From contig CAZPGY010000010.1 in assembly GCA_964586655.1 (NCBI GenBank), positions 1 to 64,000 of the forward strand: a stretch of DNA of 64,000 bases, in the 5' to 3' direction. Below are positions 7,526 to 16,490 of this stretch, piece after piece. Position 1 is the stretch's first letter; each line of letters begins with the position of its first letter. A program made the translations under genes and the position numbers. The notes below the pieces were generated by a model, which saw only the letters and a list, made by a program, of their open reading frames with translations, was not told the DNA's origin and did no database searches. This DNA is from JAJYSO01 sp964586655. Lineage in GTDB: Bacteria > Bacteroidota > Bacteroidia > Flavobacteriales > Flavobacteriaceae.

Positions 7526-8247
7526 TATTTTCTTCTAAATTCACTGAGTACAATAGCAGTAGCAGTGGCAACATTCAGGCTTTCAGTAGCTTTGTTTTCA
7601 CCAAACTGAGGAATAGACAGGCGGCGTGTTACTTGTGTGTTTACAGCACTTGAAATACCATGTCCTTCATTGCCCATCACCAAAATTCCTGCTTGGGGCA
7701 GCTGTTGCTGATAAAGAGGTTCGCCTTGCATAAAAGTGCCAAAAACCGGCAGTTGACTTTGCGATAAGTAGGCTGCCAAATCTGTGTAAACCGGAGTAAC
7801 GCGTGCCAGTGAACCCATAGAAGCTTGAATGGTTTTGGGATTGAAGCAATCTACCGTATCAGAAGAGCAAACCAGCTGTTCTACACCAAACCAGTCACAA
7901 AGTCGGATGATGGTGCCCAAATTTCCGGGATCACGCACCCCGTCTAAGGCCACATAGAGTCCGTTTTGATGATGGAGGGTAAATTTGGGGATTTCAAAAA
8001 TACCGAGTACGGTTTGCGGATTTTTTAAAGCACTAATTTTTTTGAGCTCCTTAGAACTGATCAATTGATACCGGTCTTTTGGCGCATAGAGCACATCTGC
8101 CGTAGCATATAGCTGGTAAAGCTTAAAGTTGGAAGCCAAGAATTCTTTGACCGATTTGATGCCTTCCACAAAAAAAAGTTGGTGTTTTTTTCGATATTTT
8201 TTTTGTTTGAGTTGGTTAATTAACTTTATTTGGTTCTTGCTGAGCAT
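7525..8247 (-). CDS. TrmH/SpoU-family RNA 2'-O-methyltransferase
   Basis: The 240-residue protein has an N-terminal RNA-binding substrate domain (about 1-90, '...KKHQLFFVEGIKSVKEFL') and a C-terminal SPOUT knot. The SpoU motifs are visible: motif 1 D-P-G-N-L-G-T-I-I-R, motif 2 V-M-G-N-E-G-H-G-I and motif 3 I-P-Q-F-G...E-S-L-N-V-A-T-A. It should transfer a methyl group from SAM to a ribose in rRNA or tRNA; the target cannot be read from the sequence. Its start is 25 bases from the divergent tamL gene, whose promoter lies partly in this gene's 5' end. Confidence 0.85.
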   Translation of the reverse strand: MLSKNQIKLINQLKQKKYRKKHQLFFVEGIKSVKEFLASNFKLYQLYATADVLYAPKDRYQLISSKELKKISALKNPQTVLGIFEIPKFTLHHQNGLYVALDGVRDPGNLGTIIRLCDWFGVEQLVCSSDTVDCFNPKTIQASMGSLARVTPVYTDLAAYLSQSQLPVFGTFMQGEPLYQQQLPQAGILVMGNEGHGISSAVNTQVTRRLSIPQFGENKATESLNVATATAIVLSEFRRK

Positions 8248-8262
8248 AAAACTGTATTTTTG
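8229..8262 (+). promoter_or_regulatory. Promoter of the TamL gene
   Basis: TTTG (8229-8232) and TATTTTTG (8255-8262) are separated by 22 bases. The -7 box ends 10 bases before the GTG at 8273, so the transcript would have a very short leader. Confidence 0.55.
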
Positions 8263-8272
8263 AGCCGTAAAT

Positions 8273-10861
8273 GTGTTTTACTTGAAATCGTCAGTAGCAA
8301 AAATAATACTATTTCTTTTGGTCATGGCCTTGTTTTCGTGTAATGCGGTAAAACGGGTTGATGATGGGCAGTATTTGTTAACAGAAAATCGCATTTACCT
8401 CGAGGGGACTAAGATTTCTAAATCTAAGGTATATGCTCAGCTTGAGCAACGCCCCAATGCGCGCTTGCCGTTAGTCGGCATTCCTTTGCGACTCTATATT
8501 TATAACGCCGCCAGGCCCAATCCCGATTCTCTTTTTTATCACTGGCTCCACAAAAAACCAAAACGGGAACAACATTGGATTAATTTTTTGTCTAAAAAAC
8601 AGCTCGAACGTCTGGGACAAAATTATGTGGGTTGGCAAAATTTTAAAAAACGCATGGGAGAAGCGCCGGTGATCCTCAGTCTGGAGAAAACCAAACGATC
8701 GAGTGAACGTTTGAAAGCTTATTATTGGAACCGCGGTTGGTTTAATGTAGAGACTTCTTATGATGTAGATACAATGCTTCAAAAACGAGCCGCCGTGCAA
8801 TATTATGTAAATCGGCATAAACCCTATGTGTTGGACTCCTTGACCCGCCGAATTGAAAGTCCTATTGTCGATTCAATCTACCAGGCCCACAAAGACCGAA
8901 GGCTCCTGCGTGAAGGCAAGCAGTTTCAGTCCAGAAGATTTAGCTGGGAACGACAGCGGCTCACTGCTTTGTTTAGAAACAACGGAATGTATTATTTTGA
9001 CCAAGAGTACATTACGTTTAATGTGGACACCATAGATACACATCATAAGGCTTTGGTAGAAACCGTGATCAGCAATCGAGAAATTCGCAAGAAAGACACC
9101 ACTTATACGGTCCCTTTTAAAGTCAGACATATTAGTGATGTCAATATATTTACCAACTATGGCAATCCATCAGACCTCGCCTGGGTTAACGATAGCGTTC
9201 ATTATAAAGGCTTCACGATTTTTAACACGCCTCAAAAACACTTTAAGCCCAAGGCTTTGGCCAATGCCATTTTTATTAGGAAGGGAGAGGTCTACAATGA
9301 TCGCAGCCTTTCTTTGACCTATGACCGGATGAACGATTTGGATATTTTTAAATATCCGGACATTCAATTTATGGAAGATCCGCGAGACAGTACCCATACC
9401 GATTTGATAGCCAATATTTTTTTAAAATCGAAGAAAAAATATGGCGTAACCTACGACTTGGATTTTTCCAGAAGTAATATTCAGGATTTCGGAATTAGGT
9501 TGGGGGCTTCTTTTTTGATTCGAAATGTCTTTAATGGTTTGGAAACGCTTGAGATAGGAGCTCGAGCGAGTATTGGTTCTTCTCGAGATGCTTCGGTGAG
9601 TTCTCAGGAACGATTTTTTAATATTTCGGAAATAGGAGGGAATATCAGACTCAATCTTCCCAAGATTATTTTTCCTTTTAATATTGAAAAAATCATTCCC
9701 AAAACCATGTCGCCGTTTACCACTTTGAGTGCGGGAATCAGTACCCAGCACAATATTGGCCTGGACAAGCAAAACCTAACAGCCAATTATATCTTTCGTT
9801 GGCAACCCGATAATGAAAAATCCTTGAGTTTTAACCTGTTGGACTTGCAGTATGTGCGCAATTTAAATGCGAGTAACTATTTTAATGTCTATAGGAGTTC
9901 TTATAATCGTTTGAATCGGATTGCTCAAAATCACGTGGCACAAATTGATCCGGATTATTTTGAGCAGGATAATCCTTTGCTCAGTCTTTCTCCCGATTTG
10001 AGTATCCCCGCAGGTGCCAATGCCTTTATAAACGATATTAATAACGGAGTGGATTTTGGGCTTTCCGATAAAGAAAAATCTCGGGCACATACCATTATAG
10101 AACGCAAAGATCGGCTCACCGAAAACAACCTTATTTTTGGGTCGAGTTTTCACTATTCTAAGAATACTCGACAGAATATTTGGGATGAAGAGTTTACTCA
10201 ATTCCGTTTTAATATCGAAGCTATTGGAAACAGTTTGGCTTTGCTCTCCACTTTTTTTGAACTGGACAATACCAATGCTGATGGAAGCTATAATATTGCC
10301 GGGGTTCGTTTTTCACAGTACATTAAGGCCGAAGCTGATTTAATCAAACACTGGGATTTTGGCCAAAAAAATGTTCTTGCCATTAAGATTTTGGCCGGTA
10401 TTGCAGTTCCTTATGGCAACTCAAACAACATTCCTTTTGTGCGTAGTTTTTTTGCCGGCGGTTCTAACGACAATCGCGGCTGGCGCGCCTATGATCTGGG
10501 GCCGGGCAGCAGTGGAAGCCCCAATGAATTTAATGAGGCCAATATGAAATTGAGTTTTAATGTGGAATATCGATTTAATCTCTTCGGATCGTTAAACAGT
10601 GCCATTTTTGTCGATGTAGGTAATATTTGGAATGTCTTTGACAATGTGAAAAATGAGCGCGCCCGTTTTTCCTCGATTTCCGATTTGTCTGAATTGGCAG
10701 TGAGTTCCGGCATTGGATTGCGCTATGATTTTGATTACTTTGTCATTCGGTTAGATTTAGGATTTAAAACCTATAACCCGGCCTATAATAAGCAAGAATG
10801 GTTTGAAGATTATAACTTTGCTCATTCGGTTTTGAATGTGGGGATAAATTATCCATTCTAA
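8273..10861 (+). CDS. TamL-like BamA-family outer-membrane assembly lipoprotein
   Basis: The 862-residue protein has a lipoprotein signal peptide with lipobox L-F-S-C (Cys near residue 23), POTRA-like segments in the periplasmic half (about 30-380) and a C-terminal 16-strand BamA/TamA-type barrel. The loop-6 motif appears as N-D-N-R-G-W-R (usually R-G-F/Y), and the last strand ends in phenylalanine ('...NVGINYPF'). A lipidated N-terminus is typical of the Bacteroidota TamL branch, which works in envelope biogenesis, probably by inserting or exporting proteins or lipids at the outer membrane. The start is GTG 8273 or TTG 8282; the nearby ATG at 8271 is out of frame. Confidence 0.85.
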   Translation: MFYLKSSVAKIILFLLVMALFSCNAVKRVDDGQYLLTENRIYLEGTKISKSKVYAQLEQRPNARLPLVGIPLRLYIYNAARPNPDSLFYHWLHKKPKREQHWINFLSKKQLERLGQNYVGWQNFKKRMGEAPVILSLEKTKRSSERLKAYYWNRGWFNVETSYDVDTMLQKRAAVQYYVNRHKPYVLDSLTRRIESPIVDSIYQAHKDRRLLREGKQFQSRRFSWERQRLTALFRNNGMYYFDQEYITFNVDTIDTHHKALVETVISNREIRKKDTTYTVPFKVRHISDVNIFTNYGNPSDLAWVNDSVHYKGFTIFNTPQKHFKPKALANAIFIRKGEVYNDRSLSLTYDRMNDLDIFKYPDIQFMEDPRDSTHTDLIANIFLKSKKKYGVTYDLDFSRSNIQDFGIRLGASFLIRNVFNGLETLEIGARASIGSSRDASVSSQERFFNISEIGGNIRLNLPKIIFPFNIEKIIPKTMSPFTTLSAGISTQHNIGLDKQNLTANYIFRWQPDNEKSLSFNLLDLQYVRNLNASNYFNVYRSSYNRLNRIAQNHVAQIDPDYFEQDNPLLSLSPDLSIPAGANAFINDINNGVDFGLSDKEKSRAHTIIERKDRLTENNLIFGSSFHYSKNTRQNIWDEEFTQFRFNIEAIGNSLALLSTFFELDNTNADGSYNIAGVRFSQYIKAEADLIKHWDFGQKNVLAIKILAGIAVPYGNSNNIPFVRSFFAGGSNDNRGWRAYDLGPGSSGSPNEFNEANMKLSFNVEYRFNLFGSLNSAIFVDVGNIWNVFDNVKNERARFSSISDLSELAVSSGIGLRYDFDYFVIRLDLGFKTYNPAYNKQEWFEDYNFAHSVLNVGINYPF

Positions 10862-10875
10862 CCGTTTTATTTTCT

Positions 10876-10883
10876 TATTTTTG
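10876..10883 (+). promoter_or_regulatory. -7 promoter element of the aldolase gene
   Basis: TATTTTTG fits TAnnTTTG. It overlaps a TTG that would otherwise extend the aldolase frame to 10881, which argues for the ATG at 10917 as the real start. Confidence 0.55.
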
Positions 10884-10916
10884 CCTAAGCCAAATATCAT
10901 TTATAATATATTTATT

Positions 10917-11990
10917 ATGAGCCATAATATAAAACCCGGTGTTGCTACCGGAAAAGAAGTACAAGAAATTTTTAAACACGCCAAAGCTAATGGTTATGCC
11001 CTGCCGGCGGCCAATGTGGTGGGTTCTGACAGCATCAATGCCGTCATGGAAACTGCAGCCAAGGTCAATTCACCGGTCATCCTTCAGTTTTCTAACGGAG
11101 GATCTCATTTCAATGCCGGTAAAAGTTTAGACAATACCGATCAACGCGCTGCTATTTTGGGCGCTGCCACCGGTGCTAAACATGTGCACGATTTGGCAGA
11201 AGCTTATGGCGCTACCGTCATTTTACACACCGACCATTGCCATAAGGAAAGATTGCCTTGGATCGATGGACTCCTGGATGAGGGAGAGAAATTCTTTAAA
11301 CAAACAGGAAAACCCCTCTTTAGTTCTCACATGATTGACATGAGTCCGCAGAGCTTGGAAGAAAATATTGAGACCAGTAAAAAATACCTCAAGCGAATGA
11401 GCAAAATGGGAATGACCCTCGAGATTGAATTGGGGATCACCGGAGGCGAAGAAGACGGTATCGATAATACGGGTGTTGACAATGCTGAACTCTATACCCA
11501 GCCCGAAGATGTGGCCTATGCTTATGAGGAATTGAGCAAAATTTCAGATCAGTTTACCATTGCCGCTTCTTTTGGTAACGTACACGGAGTGTACAAACCG
11601 GGGAATGTGCAGCTGAGGCCTAAGATTTTGAAAAATTCACAGGAATATGTCAGCAAAAAATTTGGTCTAAAAGACAATTACCTCGATTTGGTTTTTCACG
11701 GTGGAAGTGGATCTTCTGTAGAGCAAATTCGCGAAGCCATTGGATATGGAGTGATAAAAATGAATATCGATACTGATTTGCAATATGCCTTTACGTCCGG
11801 AGTTCGCGATTATATGAAAGAATATAAGGATTATCTGAACACCCAAGTAGGGAATCCCGAAGGAGAAGACTTGCCCAATAAAAAATATTACGATCCCAGA
11901 AAATGGTTGCGCGCTGCAGAAAATACTTTTGTAGAGCGTTTAGAAAAAGCCTTTGAGGATTTAAACAACATTGACAGTTTAAGCAAATAA
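10917..11990 (+). CDS. fbaA: Class II fructose-bisphosphate aldolase
   Basis: The 357-residue enzyme interconverts fructose-1,6-bisphosphate with DHAP and glyceraldehyde-3-phosphate in glycolysis and gluconeogenesis. Class II zinc ligands and motifs are present: 'H-T-D-H-C-H' with the first metal histidine and catalytic Asp, 'F-G-N-V-H-G-V-Y' and 'V-F-H-G-G-S-G-S' for phosphate/metal binding, then 'K-M-N-I-D-T-D'. Length and the long '...YYDPRKWLRAAE' tail fit the type A (FbaA) group. The start at 10917 is supported by the promoter position. It runs in the same direction as accD, which has its own promoter. Confidence 0.95.
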   Translation: MSHNIKPGVATGKEVQEIFKHAKANGYALPAANVVGSDSINAVMETAAKVNSPVILQFSNGGSHFNAGKSLDNTDQRAAILGAATGAKHVHDLAEAYGATVILHTDHCHKERLPWIDGLLDEGEKFFKQTGKPLFSSHMIDMSPQSLEENIETSKKYLKRMSKMGMTLEIELGITGGEEDGIDNTGVDNAELYTQPEDVAYAYEELSKISDQFTIAASFGNVHGVYKPGNVQLRPKILKNSQEYVSKKFGLKDNYLDLVFHGGSGSSVEQIREAIGYGVIKMNIDTDLQYAFTSGVRDYMKEYKDYLNTQVGNPEGEDLPNKKYYDPRKWLRAAENTFVERLEKAFEDLNNIDSLSK

Positions 11991-12002
11991 TTTATACATT
12001 TG
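11971..12002 (+). promoter_or_regulatory. Promoter of accD
   Basis: TTG (11971-11973), a 21-base spacer and TACATTTG (11995-12002) give a good Bacteroidota promoter. The -33 element lies inside the last codons of the aldolase gene. The accD leader would be about 60 bases. Confidence 0.65.
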
Positions 12003-12066
12003 CCAAACGCAAAGACGGGTTTGTTTTGCAAGCTTGTTTTTGATTCGTTAAATTAAATACTAAACT

Positions 12067-12924
12067 ATGGCTTGGTTTAAGCGAACAAAAAAAGGAATCC
12101 GAACGGATACCAAAGACAAAAAAGACACTCCTAAAGGCTTGTGGTACAAATCCCCTACCGGGAAAGTAATCGATGCTGATGAGTTGAAAGAAAACCTGTA
12201 TGTGAGTCCCGAGGACGGATACCATGTTCGGATTGGCAGTAAGGAATATTTTGAGCTGTTTTTTGATGATAATGAATACAAGGAGCTCGACAAAGATCTC
12301 GAATCAAAAGATCCTTTAAAATTTGAAGACCGAAAGAAATATACCGATCGGTTGAAATCTGCTCAAAAGAAAACAGGCTTGAAAGATGCCATTCGCACGG
12401 CTGTGGGGAAATCAAAGGGAGAGAAGTTGGTGATTGCCTGTATGGATTTTAAATTTATCGGCGGATCAATGGGCTCGGTAGTAGGAGAAAAAATAGCTCG
12501 TGCTGCCGATTATTCCAGAAAACACAAAATTCCGTTGATGATCATTTCAAAATCCGGAGGCGCCCGAATGATGGAAGCCGTACTGTCTTTGATGCAAATG
12601 GCCAAAACCTCTGTGAAGCTGTCGCAGCTCGACAAAGCCGGGGTTCCATATATCGCGCTTAATACCGATCCGACAACCGGAGGCGTAACCGCTTCTTATG
12701 CCATGTTGGGAGATATTAATATCTCTGAACCCGGAGCGCTTATTGGATTTGCAGGACCGCGTGTGGTGCGAGATACCACCGGAAAAGATTTGCCCGAAGG
12801 CTTTCAGCGTCCAAAATTTTTGCAGGAACACGGTTTTTTAGACTTCATCGTTCATCGAAAAGAACTCAAAGACAAAGTCAATTTGTATTTGGATTTGGTG
12901 GGCAATCGAAAAATCAGAAAATAA
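12067..12924 (+). CDS. accD: Acetyl-CoA carboxylase carboxyltransferase subunit beta
   Basis: The 285-residue subunit transfers the carboxyl group from biotin to acetyl-CoA, the first step of fatty-acid synthesis, together with AccA. The crotonase-like carboxyltransferase core is clear ('SGGARMMEAVLSLMQMAKT', 'T-D-P-T-T-G-G-V-T-A-S', 'E-P-G-A-L-I-G-F-A-G'). The N-terminal zinc ribbon seen in E. coli AccD is present as a fold remnant (residues 25-57), but all four zinc cysteines are replaced, by Ser29, Gly32, Ser47 and Asp50. From memory this loss is shared by related Bacteroidota, so it is not a sequencing error. Confidence 0.93.
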   Translation: MAWFKRTKKGIRTDTKDKKDTPKGLWYKSPTGKVIDADELKENLYVSPEDGYHVRIGSKEYFELFFDDNEYKELDKDLESKDPLKFEDRKKYTDRLKSAQKKTGLKDAIRTAVGKSKGEKLVIACMDFKFIGGSMGSVVGEKIARAADYSRKHKIPLMIISKSGGARMMEAVLSLMQMAKTSVKLSQLDKAGVPYIALNTDPTTGGVTASYAMLGDINISEPGALIGFAGPRVVRDTTGKDLPEGFQRPKFLQEHGFLDFIVHRKELKDKVNLYLDLVGNRKIRK

Positions 12925-12979
12925 TATTTTTTGTATAAACGAATGTGAATAAGGGTTTCCATAAGCAAATGAGAAGCCC

Positions 12980-13540
12980 TTATTTTTTTGTCTTTGCTTC
13001 AAAGGAAAAATCACCGGCCTTGTGCCAATATTTGCCGTCGTGTTGAAACAGCCTAAAGCTGTTGACAGGAAATGATGCCTGGTATTCTCGGGTCTTGAAA
13101 GCCCGCCAGGCCAAAGGAAATATATTGTGCTGCAAATCTCGAGTAGCCAAAGTAATATGAGGATGGATGGGATTTGTTTGCCGCTCTTTTTCTCGAAGAA
13201 ACACGGCAGAAGGCAGGGCGCTTTGAAGCACTCCTTGAAGCTCGATAATGGGCTCCGGATGGGTAATTTTAATAAAGATAACCCGAGGGGAAAAACAATC
13301 AAATCCATTGAGGTTGACGGGGAAAGACTCCGCTTTTTCTGCGGCGTTGTGCAAACTTTCATGCAGGAGTTCTATTTTTTTGTCGGGCACCCAAAAAGGA
13401 CGCTGCAGGGTGAGGTGCGCCGGTAGTTTTAAAGCGTGTTTGGCGCCAAAACGCATTTTAATTTCTTCTTTTAATGCTTTGACGTCGGCACCTATTTTGG
13501 GCGAAGGAATCAGGGTGATCAAGTGCATTTTAGCTTGCAT
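12980..13540 (-). CDS. 2'-5' RNA ligase / cyclic phosphodiesterase family protein
   Basis: The 186-residue protein has the two H-x-T/S-x motifs of the 2H phosphoesterase superfamily: H-L-T-L in the first half and H-I-T-L in the second, separated by about 90 residues. Members act on 2'-5' or cyclic phosphodiester bonds in RNA; the natural substrate is unknown. The frame extends upstream to 13582, but the ATG at 13540 (M-Q-A-K-M-H) places the first strand correctly. It is convergent with accD. Confidence 0.8.
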   Translation of the reverse strand: MQAKMHLITLIPSPKIGADVKALKEEIKMRFGAKHALKLPAHLTLQRPFWVPDKKIELLHESLHNAAEKAESFPVNLNGFDCFSPRVIFIKITHPEPIIELQGVLQSALPSAVFLREKERQTNPIHPHITLATRDLQHNIFPLAWRAFKTREYQASFPVNSFRLFQHDGKYWHKAGDFSFEAKTKK

Positions 13541-13576
13541 AATAACGGGCTTGTAGGTTGAGGTCAATATTAAAAG

Positions 13577-13755
13577 ATACAAATTATATCAAAGTGATTT
13601 ATTAATTGTGCTAATATTTCGTGATGAAAATTTCAAAGGTCAAGGCAAAAAGCACAGTCATAGCCAAAGCTACGACGTCCCGCACGTGCAGGATTAACGC
13701 AGAGATTTGGAATTTTCATAGAAAGATTGGACTAACTAATTTGTCATTTTGGTAT
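13577..13755. repeat. MITE-like dispersed repeat, copy A
   Basis: This 179-base segment aligns with 50321-50490. Shared blocks include TTTCAAAGGTCAAGGC, AAAAGCACAGTCATAGCC and GACGTCCCGCACGTGC, followed by GGATTAACG.AGAGATTTG. It begins ATACAAATTATAT and ends TTTTGGTAT, worn versions of the ATACCAATTA / TAATTGGTAT ends of copy B. It codes for nothing. Confidence 0.75.
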
Positions 13756-13828
13756 TATACAGAAGAGATTATCGAAATAGGCTAAATATTCTTTCTGAAA
13801 ATTTTACTTGAAGATTGGTCCATTTTGT

Positions 13829-13844
13829 ATTATACCGGTATAAT
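13829..13844. promoter_or_regulatory. Perfect 16-base palindrome before arfB
   Basis: ATTATACCGGTATAAT is self-complementary and ends 17 bases before the arfB ATG. It follows a second worn right end of the MITE-like repeat (ATTGGTCCATTTTGTAT), so it may be repeat-derived, or an operator. Confidence 0.4.
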
Positions 13845-13861
13845 GCTTATATTTTAGCGAG

Positions 13862-14269
13862 ATGAGTTTTCAGGAAAACAAATTAATAGCAGAATTGTCC
13901 TACAAGGCTGCCTTGAGTAGCGGTCCCGGTGGGCAACATGCCAATAAAGCGAGTACCAAGGTGATGCTGGAGTGGGATTTGGAAGCCACTGCACAGTTTT
14001 CAGAAACAGAAATCAACCGACTTCGACAAAAGTTAGGTAATTATTTGACTAAAAAAGGCATAGTACAGCTGTCTTGTGAGGAAACTCGAAGTCAGCATAG
14101 AAATAAGGATATTGTGACCCGTCGGTTTCTGCATTTGGTAAAAACCGGACTTCGGCAGCCTAAAAAACGTAAAAAAACCAAACCGGGTAAGAAATTTCAC
14201 CAAAAACGTCTTGAGGAGAAAAAACGACAAGCCGAGAAAAAAAAGAACCGTAAGGATCCATTGAGGTAA
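13862..14269 (+). CDS. arfB: Alternative ribosome-rescue factor (ArfB/YaeJ-type peptidyl-tRNA hydrolase)
   Basis: The 135-residue protein carries the catalytic G-G-Q (residues 23-25, in S-G-P-G-G-Q-H-A-N-K) of class I release factors but no codon-recognition domain. Its C-terminal tail (about 95-135) is very basic (K-K-R-K-K-T-K-P-G-K-K). In ArfB this tail threads into the empty mRNA channel of stalled ribosomes so that the GGQ can release the nascent chain. Length and layout are typical. It stands alone, convergent with rsmA. Confidence 0.92.
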   Translation: MSFQENKLIAELSYKAALSSGPGGQHANKASTKVMLEWDLEATAQFSETEINRLRQKLGNYLTKKGIVQLSCEETRSQHRNKDIVTRRFLHLVKTGLRQPKKRKKTKPGKKFHQKRLEEKKRQAEKKKNRKDPLR

Positions 14270-14280
14270 AAGTGTGCGGT

Positions 14281-15126
14281 TCACTTAGATTTACGGTTGC
14301 GGTCGATAAGCTGTGTCAATTTTGTAAAGGCTTCAACCCCCAGCTGTTCCGGGCGTTGGCTAAAAATAGGTTCTTGTTTGAGTTCGGTGGAAAGCCCAAA
14401 GCGCTTGAGGCTGTTCCGCAATGTTTTTCGACGTTGTTGAAATCCGGTTTTGACGACTTTAAAAAACAATTCTTCGTCACAATCTAATTTAAAATCTTTT
14501 TTTCGGGTCAGTTTAAGTACGCCACTGTCCACTTTTGGCGGCGGAGAAAATACGCTTGGCGGAACGGTAAACAGGTATTCAGCTTTATAGAAAGCTTGAG
14601 TGAGTACCGACAAGATTCCGTAGGTTTTGCTTCCGGGTTTTTCACAGATGCGTTTGGCAACTTCCTTTTGAAACATGCCACTGAATTCGGGAATACGTGC
14701 TCGATTTTCTATGGTTCTAAAAAGAATTTGAGAAGAAATATTATAGGGGAAATTCCCGGTGATGCAAAAAGATTCGTTGGGGTAGAGTTGTGACAGATCA
14801 CAGGTTAAAAAATCGGCTTCCAAAAGATCAAACGACTTGTGGCTGATTTCGGGGTTTTCCTGTTTGAAATCTTTTTGAAGGTAAGCCACAGAGTCCCGAT
14901 CCAGTTCAATAAGCGTCAATGCCAAAGGACGTTTTAGTAAATATTTGGTCAGCACCCCGGTTCCGGGACCAATTTCCAAGACATTGCGGGTGTCAGTCAG
15001 CGTCAAGGTCTGTCCGATTTTTTCCGCAATAGCTTCGTCTTTGAGAAAGTGCTGTCCCAAAAATTTTTTGGCCCGAACCGGTCCGTGATGCCGGCGTTTT
15101 TTGTGATGAAATTTCTTTGGGGTCAT
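14281..15126 (-). CDS. rsmA: 16S rRNA dimethyladenosine transferase
   Basis: The 281-residue KsgA/RsmA protein dimethylates two adjacent adenosines near the 3' end of 16S rRNA during small-subunit maturation. Visible motifs are the N-terminal L-G-Q-H-F-L-K-D, SAM-binding E-I-G-P-G-T-G-V-L-T, the catalytic N-F-P-Y-N-I-S-S-Q-I, and a helical C-terminal domain ending '...LTQLIDRNRKSK'. The ATG overlaps the stop of the upstream DUF4286 gene by four bases (ATGA), so the two are coupled. Confidence 0.95.
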   Translation of the reverse strand: MTPKKFHHKKRRHHGPVRAKKFLGQHFLKDEAIAEKIGQTLTLTDTRNVLEIGPGTGVLTKYLLKRPLALTLIELDRDSVAYLQKDFKQENPEISHKSFDLLEADFLTCDLSQLYPNESFCITGNFPYNISSQILFRTIENRARIPEFSGMFQKEVAKRICEKPGSKTYGILSVLTQAFYKAEYLFTVPPSVFSPPPKVDSGVLKLTRKKDFKLDCDEELFFKVVKTGFQQRRKTLRNSLKRFGLSTELKQEPIFSQRPEQLGVEAFTKLTQLIDRNRKSK

Positions 15127-15437
15127 GATCGTTCGTGAACTACTTCCATTTCGGTGCCAAAAAAGACAATTTGATCTTTAAAACGCTGCAGCCGCTGAAT
15201 CATTTTGGAGTGATTTTCAATATAATACTGTTTTAAGGTGGCCCTGTTGGGGCTTTCAAATTGAACGGCATAAGTGATGCCCTGCTGCTGTTTGGCTAAA
15301 AGCCTGTTTAAGGAAGCCTTGTTAAATTTCTTAGTGGCCAACATTTCAGGGATATATTGCTGCTCCATCCATTGGCGCCATTCGTCATGAATGTTTTCCT
15401 CCACATTTATGGTCAGATTGTAAATGTACATAGGCAC
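15123..15437 (-). CDS. DUF4286-family protein
   Basis: This is a 104-residue protein of the small Bacteroidota family DUF4286, recognised by 'MYIYNLTINVEENIHDEW' and '...FVFFGTEMEVV'-type ends (here I-V-F-F-G-T-E-M-E-V). The family resembles dimeric alpha/beta-barrel (ferredoxin-like) folds, but no function is known. Translational coupling to rsmA is the only functional hint. Confidence 0.75.
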   Translation of the reverse strand: MPMYIYNLTINVEENIHDEWRQWMEQQYIPEMLATKKFNKASLNRLLAKQQQGITYAVQFESPNRATLKQYYIENHSKMIQRLQRFKDQIVFFGTEMEVVHERS

Positions 15438-15518
15438 TCTTTTGCAAGGCCAAAAGTACGCAAAATTTATTCGCTTTGTGAAAATTATGCTCAGGCAATG
15501 CGTTTAAAAAAGAGGATG

Positions 15519-16232
15519 TTAAGAACGACTAAGGGCTTCTTGCGCTTCGCGGGCTTCAATCTCTTTGAGCAGTTGAATGTCTTCAATCAGCTGATCTACT
15601 TCTTCGGGATTGGTGCCGTCATAAAAACCTCGGATGCGCTTTTTGGAGTCTATCAGTACAAGGTTTTCGGTGTGGATCATATCATAGCGACCACCATCTC
15701 CGGTAGTTTTTACGACACAATAAGATTTTCGAGCCAAGTTGTAAATCTCTTTTTTAGAACCGGTCAGCAAATTCCATTTCCCGGTAATCACTCCGTTTTT
15801 TTCGGCATATCGTTTCAGTTGGGCTACGGTGTCAATATGGGGCGTCACCGTAAATGAAGCCAGCATGATGCCATCGTCATTGCGGGTGGCTTTTTGTATG
15901 CGCTCCATAGAATTGGTCAAAATGGGGCAAAAGGAAGGGCAGGTGGTATAAAAGAAATCGGCTACATATATTTTCCCCTTATAATTGGCCTGGGTAATGG
16001 TGTCTCCATTTTGGTTGAGCAGCTCAAAATCGGCAATAGTATGGTATTTTCGAACATATTGTACCGAGGTGTCAACCAAAGAACGATCTATCATATTGGG
16101 CGCATAAATGGGCAGTGAGTTTGGGGGTTGGTGCAGCACAAAAATAAAGCTCATGGAAATGATGGCAATAATCGAGAATGTGACGACAAAGATCCAGTAT
16201 TTTTTGATGTGATTCCAAATAAACCTCAGCAT
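15519..16232 (-). CDS. SCO1/SenC-family copper chaperone
   Basis: The 237-residue protein is anchored by one N-terminal helix (about 12-32) and has a periplasmic thioredoxin fold. The copper ligands are C-P-S-F-C (the C-x-x-x-C motif, in T-T-C-P-S-F-C-P) and a distant histidine in D-M-I-H-T-E-N. SCO proteins deliver copper to, or reduce, the CuA site of cytochrome oxidase. No oxidase genes are within this window. The extra tail after about residue 205 (E-E-V-D-Q-L-I-E-D-I) is helical and charged. Confidence 0.88.
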   Translation of the reverse strand: MLRFIWNHIKKYWIFVVTFSIIAIISMSFIFVLHQPPNSLPIYAPNMIDRSLVDTSVQYVRKYHTIADFELLNQNGDTITQANYKGKIYVADFFYTTCPSFCPILTNSMERIQKATRNDDGIMLASFTVTPHIDTVAQLKRYAEKNGVITGKWNLLTGSKKEIYNLARKSYCVVKTTGDGGRYDMIHTENLVLIDSKKRIRGFYDGTNPEEVDQLIEDIQLLKEIEAREAQEALSRS

Positions 16233-16490
16233 AACCTTCCTTTTTAGTTTGTAAGGAGCCTATGGAAAAGCCAAATTTTGTTTTCTATGCGACAAAACGG
16301 GGGCTTTAATTTACCCAAAGCAAGACTGAAAATCAGTTACTATTGAGTGCTGTTTTCAATCCATATAACACCTTTTCGGCATACAAAAATACACCAGAAA
16401 AAACAGATTTGCTACCAAAGACGAGGATATTAGCAAAACATTAGGGATTGTAAATAAAATCGCTGATTATCAGTCTTGTGAAAACAAGAT

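Noticed and set aside
10881..10916. TTG start for the aldolase 12 codons upstream
   Set aside because: The codon overlaps the promoter -7 box TATTTTTG; the ATG at 10917 starts the conserved protein.
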